64,000 bases of DNA, from positions 2,914,001 to 2,978,000 of the forward strand of contig CP085629.1 of assembly GCA_024704175.1 (NCBI GenBank), read 5' to 3'. Below, piece after piece: positions 15,519-25,621 of this stretch. The notes below the pieces were generated by a model. It made no database searches. It was not told the DNA's origin and saw nothing but the letters and a program-made list of their open reading frames with translations. This DNA comes from Paenibacillus sp. P25 (lineage in GTDB: Bacteria > Bacillota > Bacilli > Paenibacillales > NBRC-103111). Made by a program: the position numbers and the translations under genes. Within the stretch, counting starts at the first letter, position 1. Every line of letters begins with the position of its first letter.

Positions 15519-16772
15519 TTACTTCGCCAGCTGCACTTTTTCCTTGTCTTTTAATTGATGCTGTCCGGAAACGATCAATTGCTCGCCTTCTTTAACGCCC
15601 GAGATGACTTCCTGAATCGTTTCGTTCAGACGTCCGAGCTCGACCTTCCGTTTCTCCGCCGTATCGCCGTTCAGCACGAACACGAAGGTATCCCCGCCTT
15701 CACGGACGACGCTCAGCGTAGGCACTGTCACTACGAGCTGGTCCTGGGCCTCCGTCAGCAGCACTTGAGCCTTCATCCCCGGCTTCAGCTTGCGGTCGGC
15801 GTTCGGTACCTCAAGTTCAAGCGAATACGATTTCGATTGCGAACTCATCACGTCGGCCAAATAGCTGACTTTGCCCTTCATTTTATCGGTTGTCCCCGGA
15901 ACGTAGAAGGTCAGCTCTTCCTTGCCCCGAATGAGCTTAGCCGCGTCTTCGGTCAGCTCCGCCTTGATCTTGATCGGATCCAGTTGCTGCACCGTCGCCG
16001 CTTTGAAGCCGGCCGGAAGCGTCATGCCCACCTCGACCGGCGGCTCCGTCAACACGCCGCTGACGGTGGCCTTCACATTCAAATTGTCAAGTGTCCGGTC
16101 CAGCTCCCGCAGGGAGACATTCGCGGTTTCCATCCCCTGTTCGATTTGGGAAAGCGAATTGGTGCTGTCCAGCGTCTTCAGCTTCGCTTTGTTGGCTTCC
16201 AGATCCAGCTTCAGGTTGTTGAGCTGAGATTCCATTTGATCGAGCTGGAATTTGGTTACAAGGCCAAGATCGTAGTCATTGCGCATCTTGGCATAGTTCT
16301 TCTCCGTATCGCTGATCGAGGTCTCGAGCTTCTTAATTCCGTTCTGCAGTTCCTGCCTGGAGTTCGCCAGATCCTCTCTGGATTTGGTCAACTGCTCCTG
16401 CGAGCCCTTGAGCGATATTTGCGCCTTTTCCTTTTGAATCAGAACATCGGTCGGGTCCATACGGAATATGACGTCGCCTTTCTCTACCATTTCGCCGCGT
16501 TTCTTTAAAATTTCCTGCACATCGCCACCGGCCTTGGTAGGAATATCCAGCGTAATGGAGGAAACGACATCCGCTACCTGCTCGAGCGGATCGCCGATCG
16601 ATTTCTTCTCCACTTTCGCCGTTTTGACCGTCTTCAGTTGGTTCTCTGCCGCTGCGGTCTTGGGTCGCTCCGCCGGTTTGGACGAGCGACCGGCGATGAG
16701 CGCCGTGCTAATGACGACGGCCCCCATCACTCTCGTAGTTTGTTTCATTGTTTTTGTCATTACCGGTTTCAT
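15519..16772 (-). CDS. RND/HlyD-family periplasmic-adaptor-type subunit
   Basis: About 417 residues. An N-terminal membrane segment (VMGAVVISTALIAG) is followed by a barrel-sandwich half (LDIPTKAGGDVQEILKKRGE), a long coiled-coil hairpin (about 125-230), the second lipoyl half (LNVKATVSGVLTEPPVEVGM) and a beta-barrel with C-terminal membrane-proximal domain. It links a pump to the outside of the cell. ATG 16772 is chosen because GGGAG precedes it. The LIAG motif would be a lipobox, but the next residue is Arg, not Cys, so lipid attachment is not expected as written. It lies 57 bases after the SwrC-like gene. Confidence 0.88.
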   Translation of the reverse strand: MKPVMTKTMKQTTRVMGAVVISTALIAGRSSKPAERPKTAAAENQLKTVKTAKVEKKSIGDPLEQVADVVSSITLDIPTKAGGDVQEILKKRGEMVEKGDVIFRMDPTDVLIQKEKAQISLKGSQEQLTKSREDLANSRQELQNGIKKLETSISDTEKNYAKMRNDYDLGLVTKFQLDQMESQLNNLKLDLEANKAKLKTLDSTNSLSQIEQGMETANVSLRELDRTLDNLNVKATVSGVLTEPPVEVGMTLPAGFKAATVQQLDPIKIKAELTEDAAKLIRGKEELTFYVPGTTDKMKGKVSYLADVMSSQSKSYSLELEVPNADRKLKPGMKAQVLLTEAQDQLVVTVPTLSVVREGGDTFVFVLNGDTAEKRKVELGRLNETIQEVISGVKEGEQLIVSGQHQLKDKEKVQLAK

Positions 16773-16828
16773 TGGCCGATTCTCCCTTTCCCTTGTTCCC
16801 TTATCTATCTTTATCCCCTTGAACGGTT

Positions 16829-19800
16829 TCATGGCGTGGTTGCCGGGGTACCCGTCTGAGAAGCCGCTTTTTCCTTCCGCTTGAACAAACGGCTGAACCG
16901 CTTCTTAATGTTATCGATCATTTCATACACGACCGGAACGATAACCAGCGTCAGCGGCGTCGAAGTCGTCAAACCTCCGATAACGACCACCGCGAGTCCT
17001 TTCGAGATAAGTGTCCCCTTGGACAATCCCAGACCGAGCGGCAGCAGAGCGATGATCGTTGCACCTGCCGTCATGATAATCGGGCGCAGACGCGTCATCC
17101 CCGCTTCGACCAGCGCATCCCGAACCGAGTGACCCTCTTCACGCAGTTGCTGTACCCGATCGACCAGCACGATCGCGTTCGTGACGACAACCCCGATCAG
17201 CATCAGGAAGCCGATGAGTGAAGTGATGTTCACCGATTCATGGGTAATGAACAAGCCCAGAAGTCCACCGATGGCCGCCAGCGGCAGGGAGAACAGGATG
17301 GCAAACGGCGCGCCGCCGTTGCCGAAGGCCAGCACCATGACCAAATAGACGATAAAGATGGAAGCGCCCATCGCAATAAACATTTGGTTAAAGCTTGTTT
17401 GAATATCGTCGGTTACGCCTTTTGCAGCCGCCCGGACGCCGCTTGGAAGCTCCACCGTTTTTAGTGCAGCGGTCACCTTCTGGCTCACGCCGCCCTTATC
17501 CTTACTGTCAATGGAGGCCGTTACCTTCACGTACTGCTCCTGCATTTCACGTGTGATGGCGACAGGCGCATCCATTTGGCGGATTTTCGCGATTTCATTC
17601 AAGTTGATGGTTGAACCGGTCGGAGTCTTAATTTGGAAACGTCCGATTTTATCCACCGAATTTTTAAAGGAAGGATCCAGCATCACCTTGGTTTTGAACG
17701 TCGTGTTATCAAACTTCAAATCTCCGATTTTCTCTTCCGCCAGCCAAGTACGGACGGTATCCATGATTTGTGCGGAGGACAGACCGTACAGCCTTGCTTT
17801 ATTCTGGTCGACATCCACTTCCACTTCGGTTTTCTTCTCGCTCAAGCTGTCTTTAATATCAAGCGGCTCGGGGAACTCCTTCAATTTGGCCTTGACCGCT
17901 TCGGCGGCCGTCGTCAGGTTATTCAAATCATCACCTTTGAGCACGTAAGAGAAATCCGCGCCCCCGCCGCCCGGACCTCCGCCGGAAAGCAGTCGCCCTT
18001 CGACTTCCGAGCCTTTCGGCAGCAGGTAGAGGATTTTTTCCTTAAATTCCTTCACCACCTCTTTGGCGTTGGAGGCTTTGGAAGCGGCCGAGAAGAATTG
18101 CGAACGGTATGCAACGCGGTCCTCGCTGTTGTTATATCCGATAAGCGATTCAATGTAGTCAAAGGTCGGCTGGCCTGCCGGATCCTTGGACTCGCGCATC
18201 ATCGCTTCGATTTCCTTGACCTTCTCGTTCATCGTTTCGATCGTTGTCTCACGAGGCATTTTAATGCTGTAAAGCATCATTTTGTCGGATTCGCTCTCCG
18301 GCATGAAGGAGGTGGCGAGGAAAGGCGCCGTTCCTCCAACGGTTAATAAGAAAAGGATAATGGCGAGCAGTGCCGTCTTTTTCCGGTTGTTGAGCGACCA
18401 AATCAGCGTTTTCTTGTACATGCCCGATACTTTGCCTACTGTAGCTTCATCGTGATGCTTGATATTCTTGCTCTTCAGCACCATCAGCTTCGCGAGCATC
18501 GGAATGACCGTTACGGCCACAATCAAGGAAGACAGCAGCGCTACGACTAGTGTAATAGCGAATGGCCGGAACACTTCACCCAGTACCCCGCTGACCATCG
18601 CAATCGGCGCGAAGACGCCGACGGTCGTAATGGTGGATGAGGTGATCGCGGATGCTACCTGGGAAGTGGCCAGCTTGATCACGGACTCGTTGCGCTCATG
18701 CGCCTTCTGCAGCTGGCTGTAGATATTCTCGATAACCACGATACTGTCGTCCACGACCCGTCCGATCGCGATGGCCATACCGCCGAGAGTCATGATGTTG
18801 AGCGAAATGCCGAGCGGAGCCATCACCATCAATGTAATTAAAATCGACAACGGAATAGAGACTAAAACGATGACCGTCATACGAACATTTCTTAGAAAGA
18901 GCAAAATCATGATCGAAGCGAGCACGGCGCCAAGCGCTCCTTCGCGAACCATACCGTTAATGGATTCTTTAATATCGACGGCACTGTTATAAATTGTGTG
19001 GAACGTAATGTTCGGGTAGTCCTGCTTCCACTCAGCCATCAGCTTATCGGCGGCTGGCTCCGAATTCTACGGCGTTCGCGTTTTTCGTTTTATACAGGTT
19101 CACGCCGATGGCCGGTTGGCCGTTAAGACGCGATAGGAACGTCGATTCCGTTATCGCTTCGACTTTGGCGATCTGCTTGAGCAGTACGGTGTCGCCGCTC
19201 GGCGTCGTTATCTTCATATTCTCGAGATTATAGATCGAGTCCAAATCGCTCTTTACACGGACCATCTGGGTATTGCCGTTAAAATCGACCGAACCCGCGG
19301 GGCTCGTGGCCAGTGCCGACTTGATATTCTGGGAGACCCCGGCCGGCGTTAAGCCGTAGTTATTGATCGCGTTGACGTCCATTTTCATCGTCAGCACCGA
19401 TTCCTGGTTGCCGATGGAGTCGACATGGTCGATGCCTTTGATCGAGTTGAACCCGGGAAGAATGACATCCTTATAAATTTTGTCGAGCTCCTGCTGATTC
19501 ATCCCGTTGCTTCCATAAATCGATAAGTAATATACCGGTTCGGAAGCAAAGCCGAACGTCTGCACCTTCGGTTTCTCAGAGCTCTGCGGAAGCTTCACGT
19601 TGGAGATCAGGCTCTCCACGTCTTTCTTCACGTCATCAGGCTTCTTCCCCTGCTCGAGCTCAATGACGACCGAAGAAAAGTTATCGCTTGAGGTGGAGGT
19701 CAGGTTCTTGATCCCTTCCAGACTCGCGACGGCTTTCTCTATGGGTTTGGTCACATCCTCGAGCACATCCTTCGGCGGCGCCAAATACTGCGTATTCACC

Positions 19801-19940
19801 AGGACGACCGGAAAAGAAATATCCGGCATGCTCTCTACCTTCAATGTCGTTGAAGAATAGATGCCCCCGCCGATCAATATCAAAATGATGATGATGACGG
19901 CAGTGATGTTTTTCATCGAAAAACTAGTTAACTTATTCAT
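16829..19940 (-). CDS. SwrC-like RND multidrug efflux transporter (frameshift)
   Basis: A Gram-positive AcrB-type (HAE1) proton-driven pump, about 1035 residues rejoined. N-terminal helix NITAVIIIILILIGGGIYSS; porter domains; helices with LNIMTLGGMAIAIGRVVDDS, the proton-relay region of RND helix 4 (a GxxxDD-type motif); and C-terminal helices such as LIGFLMLIGVVVTNAIVLVD. The frame breaks near 19065, where NANAVEF continues as SEPAADKLMAEWKQ if one base is removed. B. subtilis SwrC exports surfactin and aids swarming; this homologue may export lipopeptides, by inference. The regulator upstream is GbsR/MarR-like. Confidence 0.9.
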
Positions 19941-20083
19941 CTCTCTACTCCTCCATTACAATGGCTGACTACTTAGACGACCGCCTCAGCCTTACCCCTT
20001 CATTTTTTTACCTTTTTATTCAGCATATCCTGGAAAAAATGAGCCGCAAGGCGAAAAACATTTCATCCGCTTGGGGGTCAGCT

Positions 20084-20621
20084 TCACCTCTGCTCCATGT
20101 CCTGAATCAGCTGATCTCTGATTTGCAGCCACTCCTCCTCTAGTCCGTCGAGCCTGGCCAGAATTAACCGATATAAAGCCTCCATCTCCAAAAATCGTTG
20201 CCTCGCGGCGTCGTAAGCCGCTTTCTCTTCCGATGCAACCGGATGAATTCGGTTGAAAGTATCCAAAGTCTGCAAAATCCGATTATGTACAAAATTCATC
20301 TTCTGCACCGTCGTACGGGTAACCGTCGTGCTGAAATCGTCGGCTATGTAGTAATAATCTCTCCGGTCGGCCGCTGGTTGGGAGCTTCTGACACATGGAA
20401 TGCTTCTCGAGCGCGCGTACCTGCACGCTGACGGCCGCCTTCGTAACGCCGAGCTGATCGGCCATATCCTGGAGGCTGAGGGGTTCCGGGGCAAACAGAA
20501 GCAGAGCGAAGATGCGCCCGACTAGCGGACTAAAGCCATCCGTTTCAAATGTGAGGGACATCTGGTTGCTGAATACCCGCTTTAAATCGGAGAAGGACTG
20601 TGGTGTTGGGCTCGGACTCAT
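20084..20621 (-). CDS. GbsR/MarR-family transcriptional regulator (frameshifts)
   Basis: A winged-helix repressor type. The first frame has GFSPLVGRIFALLLFAPEPL and the recognition region MADQLGVTKAAVSVQVRALE. The second frame resumes at RRDYYYIADDFSTTVTRTT and runs to a C-terminal coiled coil ending ... IQDMEQR. The breaks lie at about 20360-20400. A GbsR-type match is favoured by the DYY segment after the wing. It is the first gene of the RND operon, 143 bases before the pump, and probably regulates itself through the palindrome at 20661-20670. Confidence 0.8.
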
Positions 20622-20660
20622 AGAATCTCCTCTAATCGGTTGATATCGTTAAGAAAGTTG

Positions 20661-20701
20661 TTAACGTTAATAACAATAGTTCAGCTACTAAAATATGTCA
20701 A
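20661..20701 (-). promoter_or_regulatory. Sigma-A promoter with palindromic operator
   Basis: TTGACA (20701-20696) and TATTGT (20678-20673) are 17 bp apart. The palindrome TTAACGTTAA (20661-20670) lies over the expected start site, a good place for autorepression by the GbsR/MarR-like product. Confidence 0.65.
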
Positions 20702-20753
20702 TACAAAGCTGGATAAATTAACCTTTATTTAATAATTACTTTCAGTGGATGGT

Positions 20754-20804
20754 AAAAAAAACCGTTCCTGTCCAGTTTTACGCAACTGCACAGAAACGGT
20801 TTCG
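20754..20804 (-). terminator. Terminator of ABC export operon
   Basis: AAACCGTTTCTGT...CAGTT pairs with AACTG...ACAGGAACGGTTT, followed by T residues on the minus strand. It lies 45 bases after the stop of the secreted protein. Confidence 0.85.
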
Positions 20805-20848
20805 CCTCCAAACCCATTTTTGACCAAATTCATTGCTGAGAATAGAGA

Positions 20849-23086
20849 TTATTCTACCGTCTCAAACCATTGGATGGTTTTCGAAGCCAGCGACTTCTTC
20901 TGACCCTTGTACGAATCATAGATATTGAGCTTGTAATGCTTGAGCGTCTCCACGAAGAAGACCAAATCCCTGTCGTTCACTTTGATTTCAAAGCCCACGT
21001 GCCGGCCCAGCCTCATCTTATCCTTGTCCTGGGTGGGCCCATCGTCGCTACCGCTTGTTCCGCCGCTTGTATCCCCGGCCGTCGCATCGTCGAAATCCTT
21101 AAAGTCGAATTCGCGGGTAAATGTGATCTGGCCCTTCTCGTCCTCCAGCCCGATCACCAGCTTGCGGCCCTCCGTATTCGTCTGCATCAGAAGATCCCTC
21201 GTCAGTTCATAGTTGAACTTGAGGCCGACCCCCTGCTGATCCAGCCATGTGTTGATATGGTAGATCGAAATCTTGTAAGGCGTCAGGTCCAGATCCATCA
21301 GATTGTCCTTCGCCTTTAAGTTTTCCTGCGGCGACCAGAACGCACCGCGTTGACGTAGGCATCGGGCTTCTTGTCCCCGTCGGTGTATTTGTCCTCCGTG
21401 ACGGCTTCGCCGATCATTACATGCAGCCCCGACGTGGGAAAGCCCTTCGGCACCGTGCTCGACAGCATCAACAGCGCCCGGCCCCCGGGACTGACTTTAT
21501 TCTTGATTTCGGACACGGTCGCAGGATAGACGGTCCCGTCGGATGTTTTGAAATTCGCTACCAGCTTCGATACGCCCGTAAACCGTTTTTCCAGGTTGCT
21601 TACTTCCATTTGAACGGTGAACGTATCCGCCGTATCCCCCTATAGGTGGTAACGCTCTGGACGCTGAAGCTGGCGTTCCGGCCGACCGTCGTTGACTTAT
21701 AGGACTCGCCCACATTGTTATAGGTGATGTTCATCAGCTCCGAACGGTGTACGAATTCCAGCAAATCAGTCGTCTCCGTGGTTGCACTGCTGCCCGAAGA
21801 TCCGCTGTTCTGCGTGCCCCCGGTCCCTTTCTTCTCCTGAAGCACCAGCTTGACCTTGCCGAAACTGTAGGAGTAGGGAATTTTGCCGAGCAGCTGAACC
21901 TGCGTCGAAGCATTCGGTGACAGACCGATTACGCTCTCCGTACGGATCAGTTTGGCCTCCACCTTCACAGCGTCATCCAATTCGAAATAGCCCGTCAGAT
22001 CAGGGATGGGAAGCGCTTCGGGCCCTTTGTTGGCTAGCGTAAGCTTGGCCGTCAGAATGTCCTGGTCCTCCCACGGCAGGCGCTGAACCGCATCGAGCCG
22101 GGCCGTGTACGTTCCTTTGTCGGTTGTAAAATGGTATTCTTTCCCCGTATCCACACTGTCCGTCTCGCTTACAGGAGGCGGCGTCAGGAAAGCAAGAGGA
22201 AGATTCAGCTTCAAATCGGAAGCGTACTGGACGATCACGAGTCGCCATCCTTCGGTCGACACGGATACCGGCACGGATCCGGACAGCTCGATATCCTTAT
22301 CGGTCTTCGGGTTGATGGTCAGGTCCTTCACGCCTTTGGCATCAAGCGGGTACAAATCCCCGTCCGCGGTACGCAGCAAGTATTGATAAGCCGGAAGGGT
22401 AACGCTCCGACTTCCCGTATTTTGCAGGGTCAGCACCACGGTTGGCGTGTAGTTTTTCTCATTCTTGCCGTAGAGCAGCTTCTTGACCGTCGTTTTAACC
22501 GGGTTGCCCGCCATTTGGATCAGCTGGGATTCACCCGCCGGCGTAACAACCGAGTAATCGTCCGGAACGGCAATCTCACCCAGCGTCCGTTCGAAGTTCG
22601 GCTGGCTGAAGTCCCATTTGATCAGCTGGAAGACCAAATCCTGAAGCTGTGTCGCGTCGTTCACCGTGGCGTAAAAGCTGATATCCTGGCTGGACTTGGG
22701 GCTGATCCGGTTCTTGTCCTTATCCTGCGGCAGCACCCGGACCGAAATATCGTTGCCGGACTTGGTCTTCAAATGCACCCAGTAATCAATAAAAAGCAGC
22801 TCGCTGCTGCCGCCGTTGTTCACGGTAAGGGTGAAGCTGACGGTTTTGCCGGTGGACTCGGGCAGCATGTACAGATTCTTCACCTCGAAATAACTGCCGC
22901 CGCCGATGTCCACCTTTCCCAGGGCCGGTGCGCGCCGCTGGACAGCACGGACGCCGCAGGCGCCGGCGTGGACGAGCCGCCGCTGTCCGCTGCAAAAGCG
23001 GGCAGAGCGGAGCCCAGTGTCAATGCGGCGGTGAGCAGCAGCAGGCAGCTTTTGTTACTTTTGTTGCGTTTATTCTTCGGTTTCAT
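20849..23086 (-). CDS. Secreted multi-Ig-like protein of ABC operon (several frameshifts)
   Basis: ATG 23086 lies behind GGAGGAGG and starts a signal peptide (KSCLLLLTAALTLGSALPAF). The rest is spread over at least three frames, breaking near 22915, 21610-21640 and 21310-21340. Rejoined it is about 740 residues. At least four beta modules repeat the pattern TLQNTGSRSVTLPAYQYLL with a following DG-x-x-Y turn, as in the protein at 13754-15491. It is the last gene of the ABC operon, before a terminator. Tandem 39-bp hairpin units precede its ribosome site. No catalytic motif is visible. Confidence 0.7.
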
Positions 23087-23104
23087 CTTGGTGTTTACCT
23101 CCTC

Positions 23105-23178
23105 CGAGCTTTGCTTTAGCAAAGCTACTTCGTAAGCATAAGCTGGGTTTTGCTTCAGCAAAGCTACTTCGTAAGCAT
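23105..23178 (-). repeat. Tandem 39-bp hairpin units before a ribosome site
   Basis: Two units begin at 23178 and 23139 on the minus strand (period 39). Each starts ATGCTTACGAAGTAGCTTTG and forms a GCTTTGCT...AGCAAAGC-type hairpin. The second ends directly at CGGAGG, the ribosome site of the secreted protein gene. The first 12 bases are identical to the units at 13030-13100. Confidence 0.8.
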
Positions 23179-23212
23179 GAAAAAAAACGAATAAGTTCCG
23201 GTTATCGGCCAT

Positions 23213-24697
23213 TTACCCCGCCGGGACGGCCATCGGCATGCCGTTGTTCGGCCCGTTCGGATTTTCCTTGATCTTCTGCAGCATGGTATCCCCTTCGGCC
23301 GACCACTGCTTGAGCGCCTCGCGCACCTGCAGCTTGCCTTCGATGACCTGCTGGAATTTTTGCTGGCCGATGCTGGTTACTTGGTAAATCCCCGGTTTTT
23401 CACGGTATAGCTTGTTATCGGTCATAGGCACCGGCATCAACGTGGTGAAGGCTTCCATATGGAATTCGGCTCCGCCCCTCGGCTTGATATATTTCTTGCG
23501 GGAGACGATATTGTAAGAGCCGCTTGCCTTCAGCTTCGCCCATTCTTCGCCGTTGATGAATTTAATATATTTCCAGGCGTCGTCGGGATTCTGCGCTTTG
23601 GCATTGATGGCCATGATCCCATCCATGTTGATGTATCCGCCGATGTCGGGAGCTTCTTTATGTACAGGCAGCGTTACAACATCCCAGTCAAACGGGGAGA
23701 AGCCTTTGACCGTCTGCGATTGCGCGCTTTTCATCACGTTAACGATTTGGTCGATTTGCCCGTAGTTGATGATCGACATGGCGACACGGCCCGATAAGAA
23801 ATCGTCATAATCGAACGGATTGTATTCGCCGGACTGCATTTTGGTCCTCATCGCCGACGGATCCTTCTGCTCTGGAATCAGCTTCTCCGTTTTCAGCTGC
23901 AGCAAGGTTTTCCACACATTCTCCCACTGATCGGAATCGACGGTCATCTTCTCGCCCTTGTCATCGAAGGTTCTCAGCTGCAAAGGAGCCGTATAGATCT
24001 GCGAAGCGTAAAAGAGGTCGTTGCCCATATTTTGCGGTGAGAAGGAGAAGCCGTATTTCCGGTTATCGCCGTCGCCTTTGGACAATCTTCTCGCCAGATC
24101 GAATATTTCCTCCCATGTCATTTTATCCTTCGGATAAGGAACGCCGGCTTCGTCGAACATTTTTTTATTGTAAACGAGTGCGGAGGAATTGAAGGTCGGA
24201 GACAGCGCGTAGAGCTTGCCGTCGCCCATTTTTTTCAAACCGTCGATGACGGCCGGGACAATATCGCTCGTATCGAACTTGTCTTTCGTAATCAGCGAGT
24301 CCAGCTCCTTCAACATGTTATTGCTGACAAGATCGGTAAGCTGCTCGTAGCCGACCATCACGACGTCCGGAGGATTGTCTCCATTCATAATATCCTTCAG
24401 CTTCTGGTAAGGATCGACAGGCTTCTGATCCATCCCTGCGCTTCCGAACATATACCGGTTGTGATCCATTGTCGGAATAAATTCGAGCTTGATGTTCGGA
24501 TTGGCGAATTCAAACAGCTCGGTGAAGCGCTGGCGGAAATATTCGTCGTCCGGGCTGTACCCCATGCTGGTGGCGATGCGCAGCACGCGTTCCGACTTGT
24601 CGTTCGCATTGTTCGTTTTGGTGCAAGCCGCCAGTGCCGGCACCATCAGCCCTCCGCAGATCGAAAGCAGAAGGGTGTTTTTGGCAAATTTGTTCAT
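23213..24697 (-). CDS. Extracellular solute-binding lipoprotein (family 1)
   Basis: 494 residues, no frameshift. A lipoprotein signal peptide ends LAAC near residue 24. The body is a type 1 (maltose/sugar-binding-like) solute-binding fold: PNIKLEFIPTMDHNRY, NPPDVVMVGYEQL, YALSPTFNSSALVYNKKMFD, then TWEEIFDLARRL and AWKYIKFINGEEW. Such proteins normally serve ABC importers. Here it sits between an ABC ATPase of the exporter (MacB) type and a secreted protein, with no sugar permease nearby. Its role in the operon is therefore unclear. Confidence 0.88.
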   Translation of the reverse strand: MNKFAKNTLLLSICGGLMVPALAACTKTNNANDKSERVLRIATSMGYSPDDEYFRQRFTELFEFANPNIKLEFIPTMDHNRYMFGSAGMDQKPVDPYQKLKDIMNGDNPPDVVMVGYEQLTDLVSNNMLKELDSLITKDKFDTSDIVPAVIDGLKKMGDGKLYALSPTFNSSALVYNKKMFDEAGVPYPKDKMTWEEIFDLARRLSKGDGDNRKYGFSFSPQNMGNDLFYASQIYTAPLQLRTFDDKGEKMTVDSDQWENVWKTLLQLKTEKLIPEQKDPSAMRTKMQSGEYNPFDYDDFLSGRVAMSIINYGQIDQIVNVMKSAQSQTVKGFSPFDWDVVTLPVHKEAPDIGGYINMDGIMAINAKAQNPDDAWKYIKFINGEEWAKLKASGSYNIVSRKKYIKPRGGAEFHMEAFTTLMPVPMTDNKLYREKPGIYQVTSIGQQKFQQVIEGKLQVREALKQWSAEGDTMLQKIKENPNGPNNGMPMAVPAG

Positions 24698-24742
24698 TGA
24701 GGTTGACCTCCGTTTTATATAATAAAATGGACCGGCGCCTGT

Positions 24743-25617
24743 CTATTCAAGCGACTTAGGGGTCCTGATAATGATTTTCTCCCCGTCAAACTCCATGGAG
24801 GCTTTGCCCTCAATGCCAAGAGCCTGCAGATAAGCTTTTGGAATTTGCATCCTGCCCACGCGGTCGAGAACCACATATTCTTCATGCACGTCATGGATCG
24901 AGGAAGCCGCCGCTTCCCCGGCCGCCTGATCCAGGTTTGGATTGCGCTTGACGAACTCGGTGCTCGTCATGCCGTCGCGGATCGCCACCACCCGGTCCAC
25001 CTTGCTCGCCAGCGACAAGTCGTGCGTTACAATGACGACCGTTACGCCAAGCTCCCGGTTAAACCGGCGGAAGATGTCCATGATCATGTCGGACGTCCGC
25101 GTATCGACCGAGCCCGTCGGCTCGTCGGCGAGCAGCGACGCCGGCTTATTGGACAGTGCGATAGCGATCGCCACCCGGCGCTGCTCGCCGCCGGAAAGCT
25201 GCTGAAGCTTGTTGTTCATCCGCTCCTTCAGGCCCACCCATTCGAGCAGCTGCTTGGCGTACGGACGGTCGTAGTCGCCGCTCAGCATCATGGGCATCTC
25301 GACATTTTCCAGCGCCGTCAGGTAAGGAACCAGGTTACGGGCGTTGTTCTGCCAAATAAAACCGACAGTCTTGCGTTTATACTGAACCAGATCGTCGTCG
25401 GTTATTTTGAGCAGATTCCACTCCCCACCTGCACCTGGCCTGCGGAAGGCCGGTCGAGTCCCCCCAAAATATTGAGCAGCGTCGACTTCCCGCTTCCGCT
25501 GTTGCCGATGATCGCCATCATCTCGCCCTTCGCCACGGAAATATTCAGCCCCTGCAGCGCCACGACCTCGATGTCGTCGGTCTTATAAATTTTGACGAGT
25601 CCTTCACATGTAATCAC
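24743..25617 (-). CDS. ABC ATPase with C-terminal SpoVT/AbrB-like domain (frameshift)
   Basis: MacB/LolD-type ATPase. Walker A is [11 protein letters not shown] near residue 38; the signature [15 protein letters not shown] and Walker [11 protein letters not shown] follow, then the H-loop VTHDL. The frame breaks at the C run 25423-25426; one extra base gives [14 protein letters not shown]. The last 45 residues ([20 protein letters not shown], then DGEKIIIR) match the AbrB swapped-hairpin DNA-binding fold (V-D-x-x-GR-x-x-IPK). An AbrB domain on an ABC ATPase is unusual. The gene follows the permease by 4 bases. Confidence 0.85.
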
Positions 25618-25621
25618 TGCA

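Noticed and set aside
22131-23135. 334-codon plus-strand frame opposite the secreted ABC-operon protein
   Set aside because: Antisense to a protein with signal peptide and repeated beta modules; Arg/Gln-rich with no recognisable fold.
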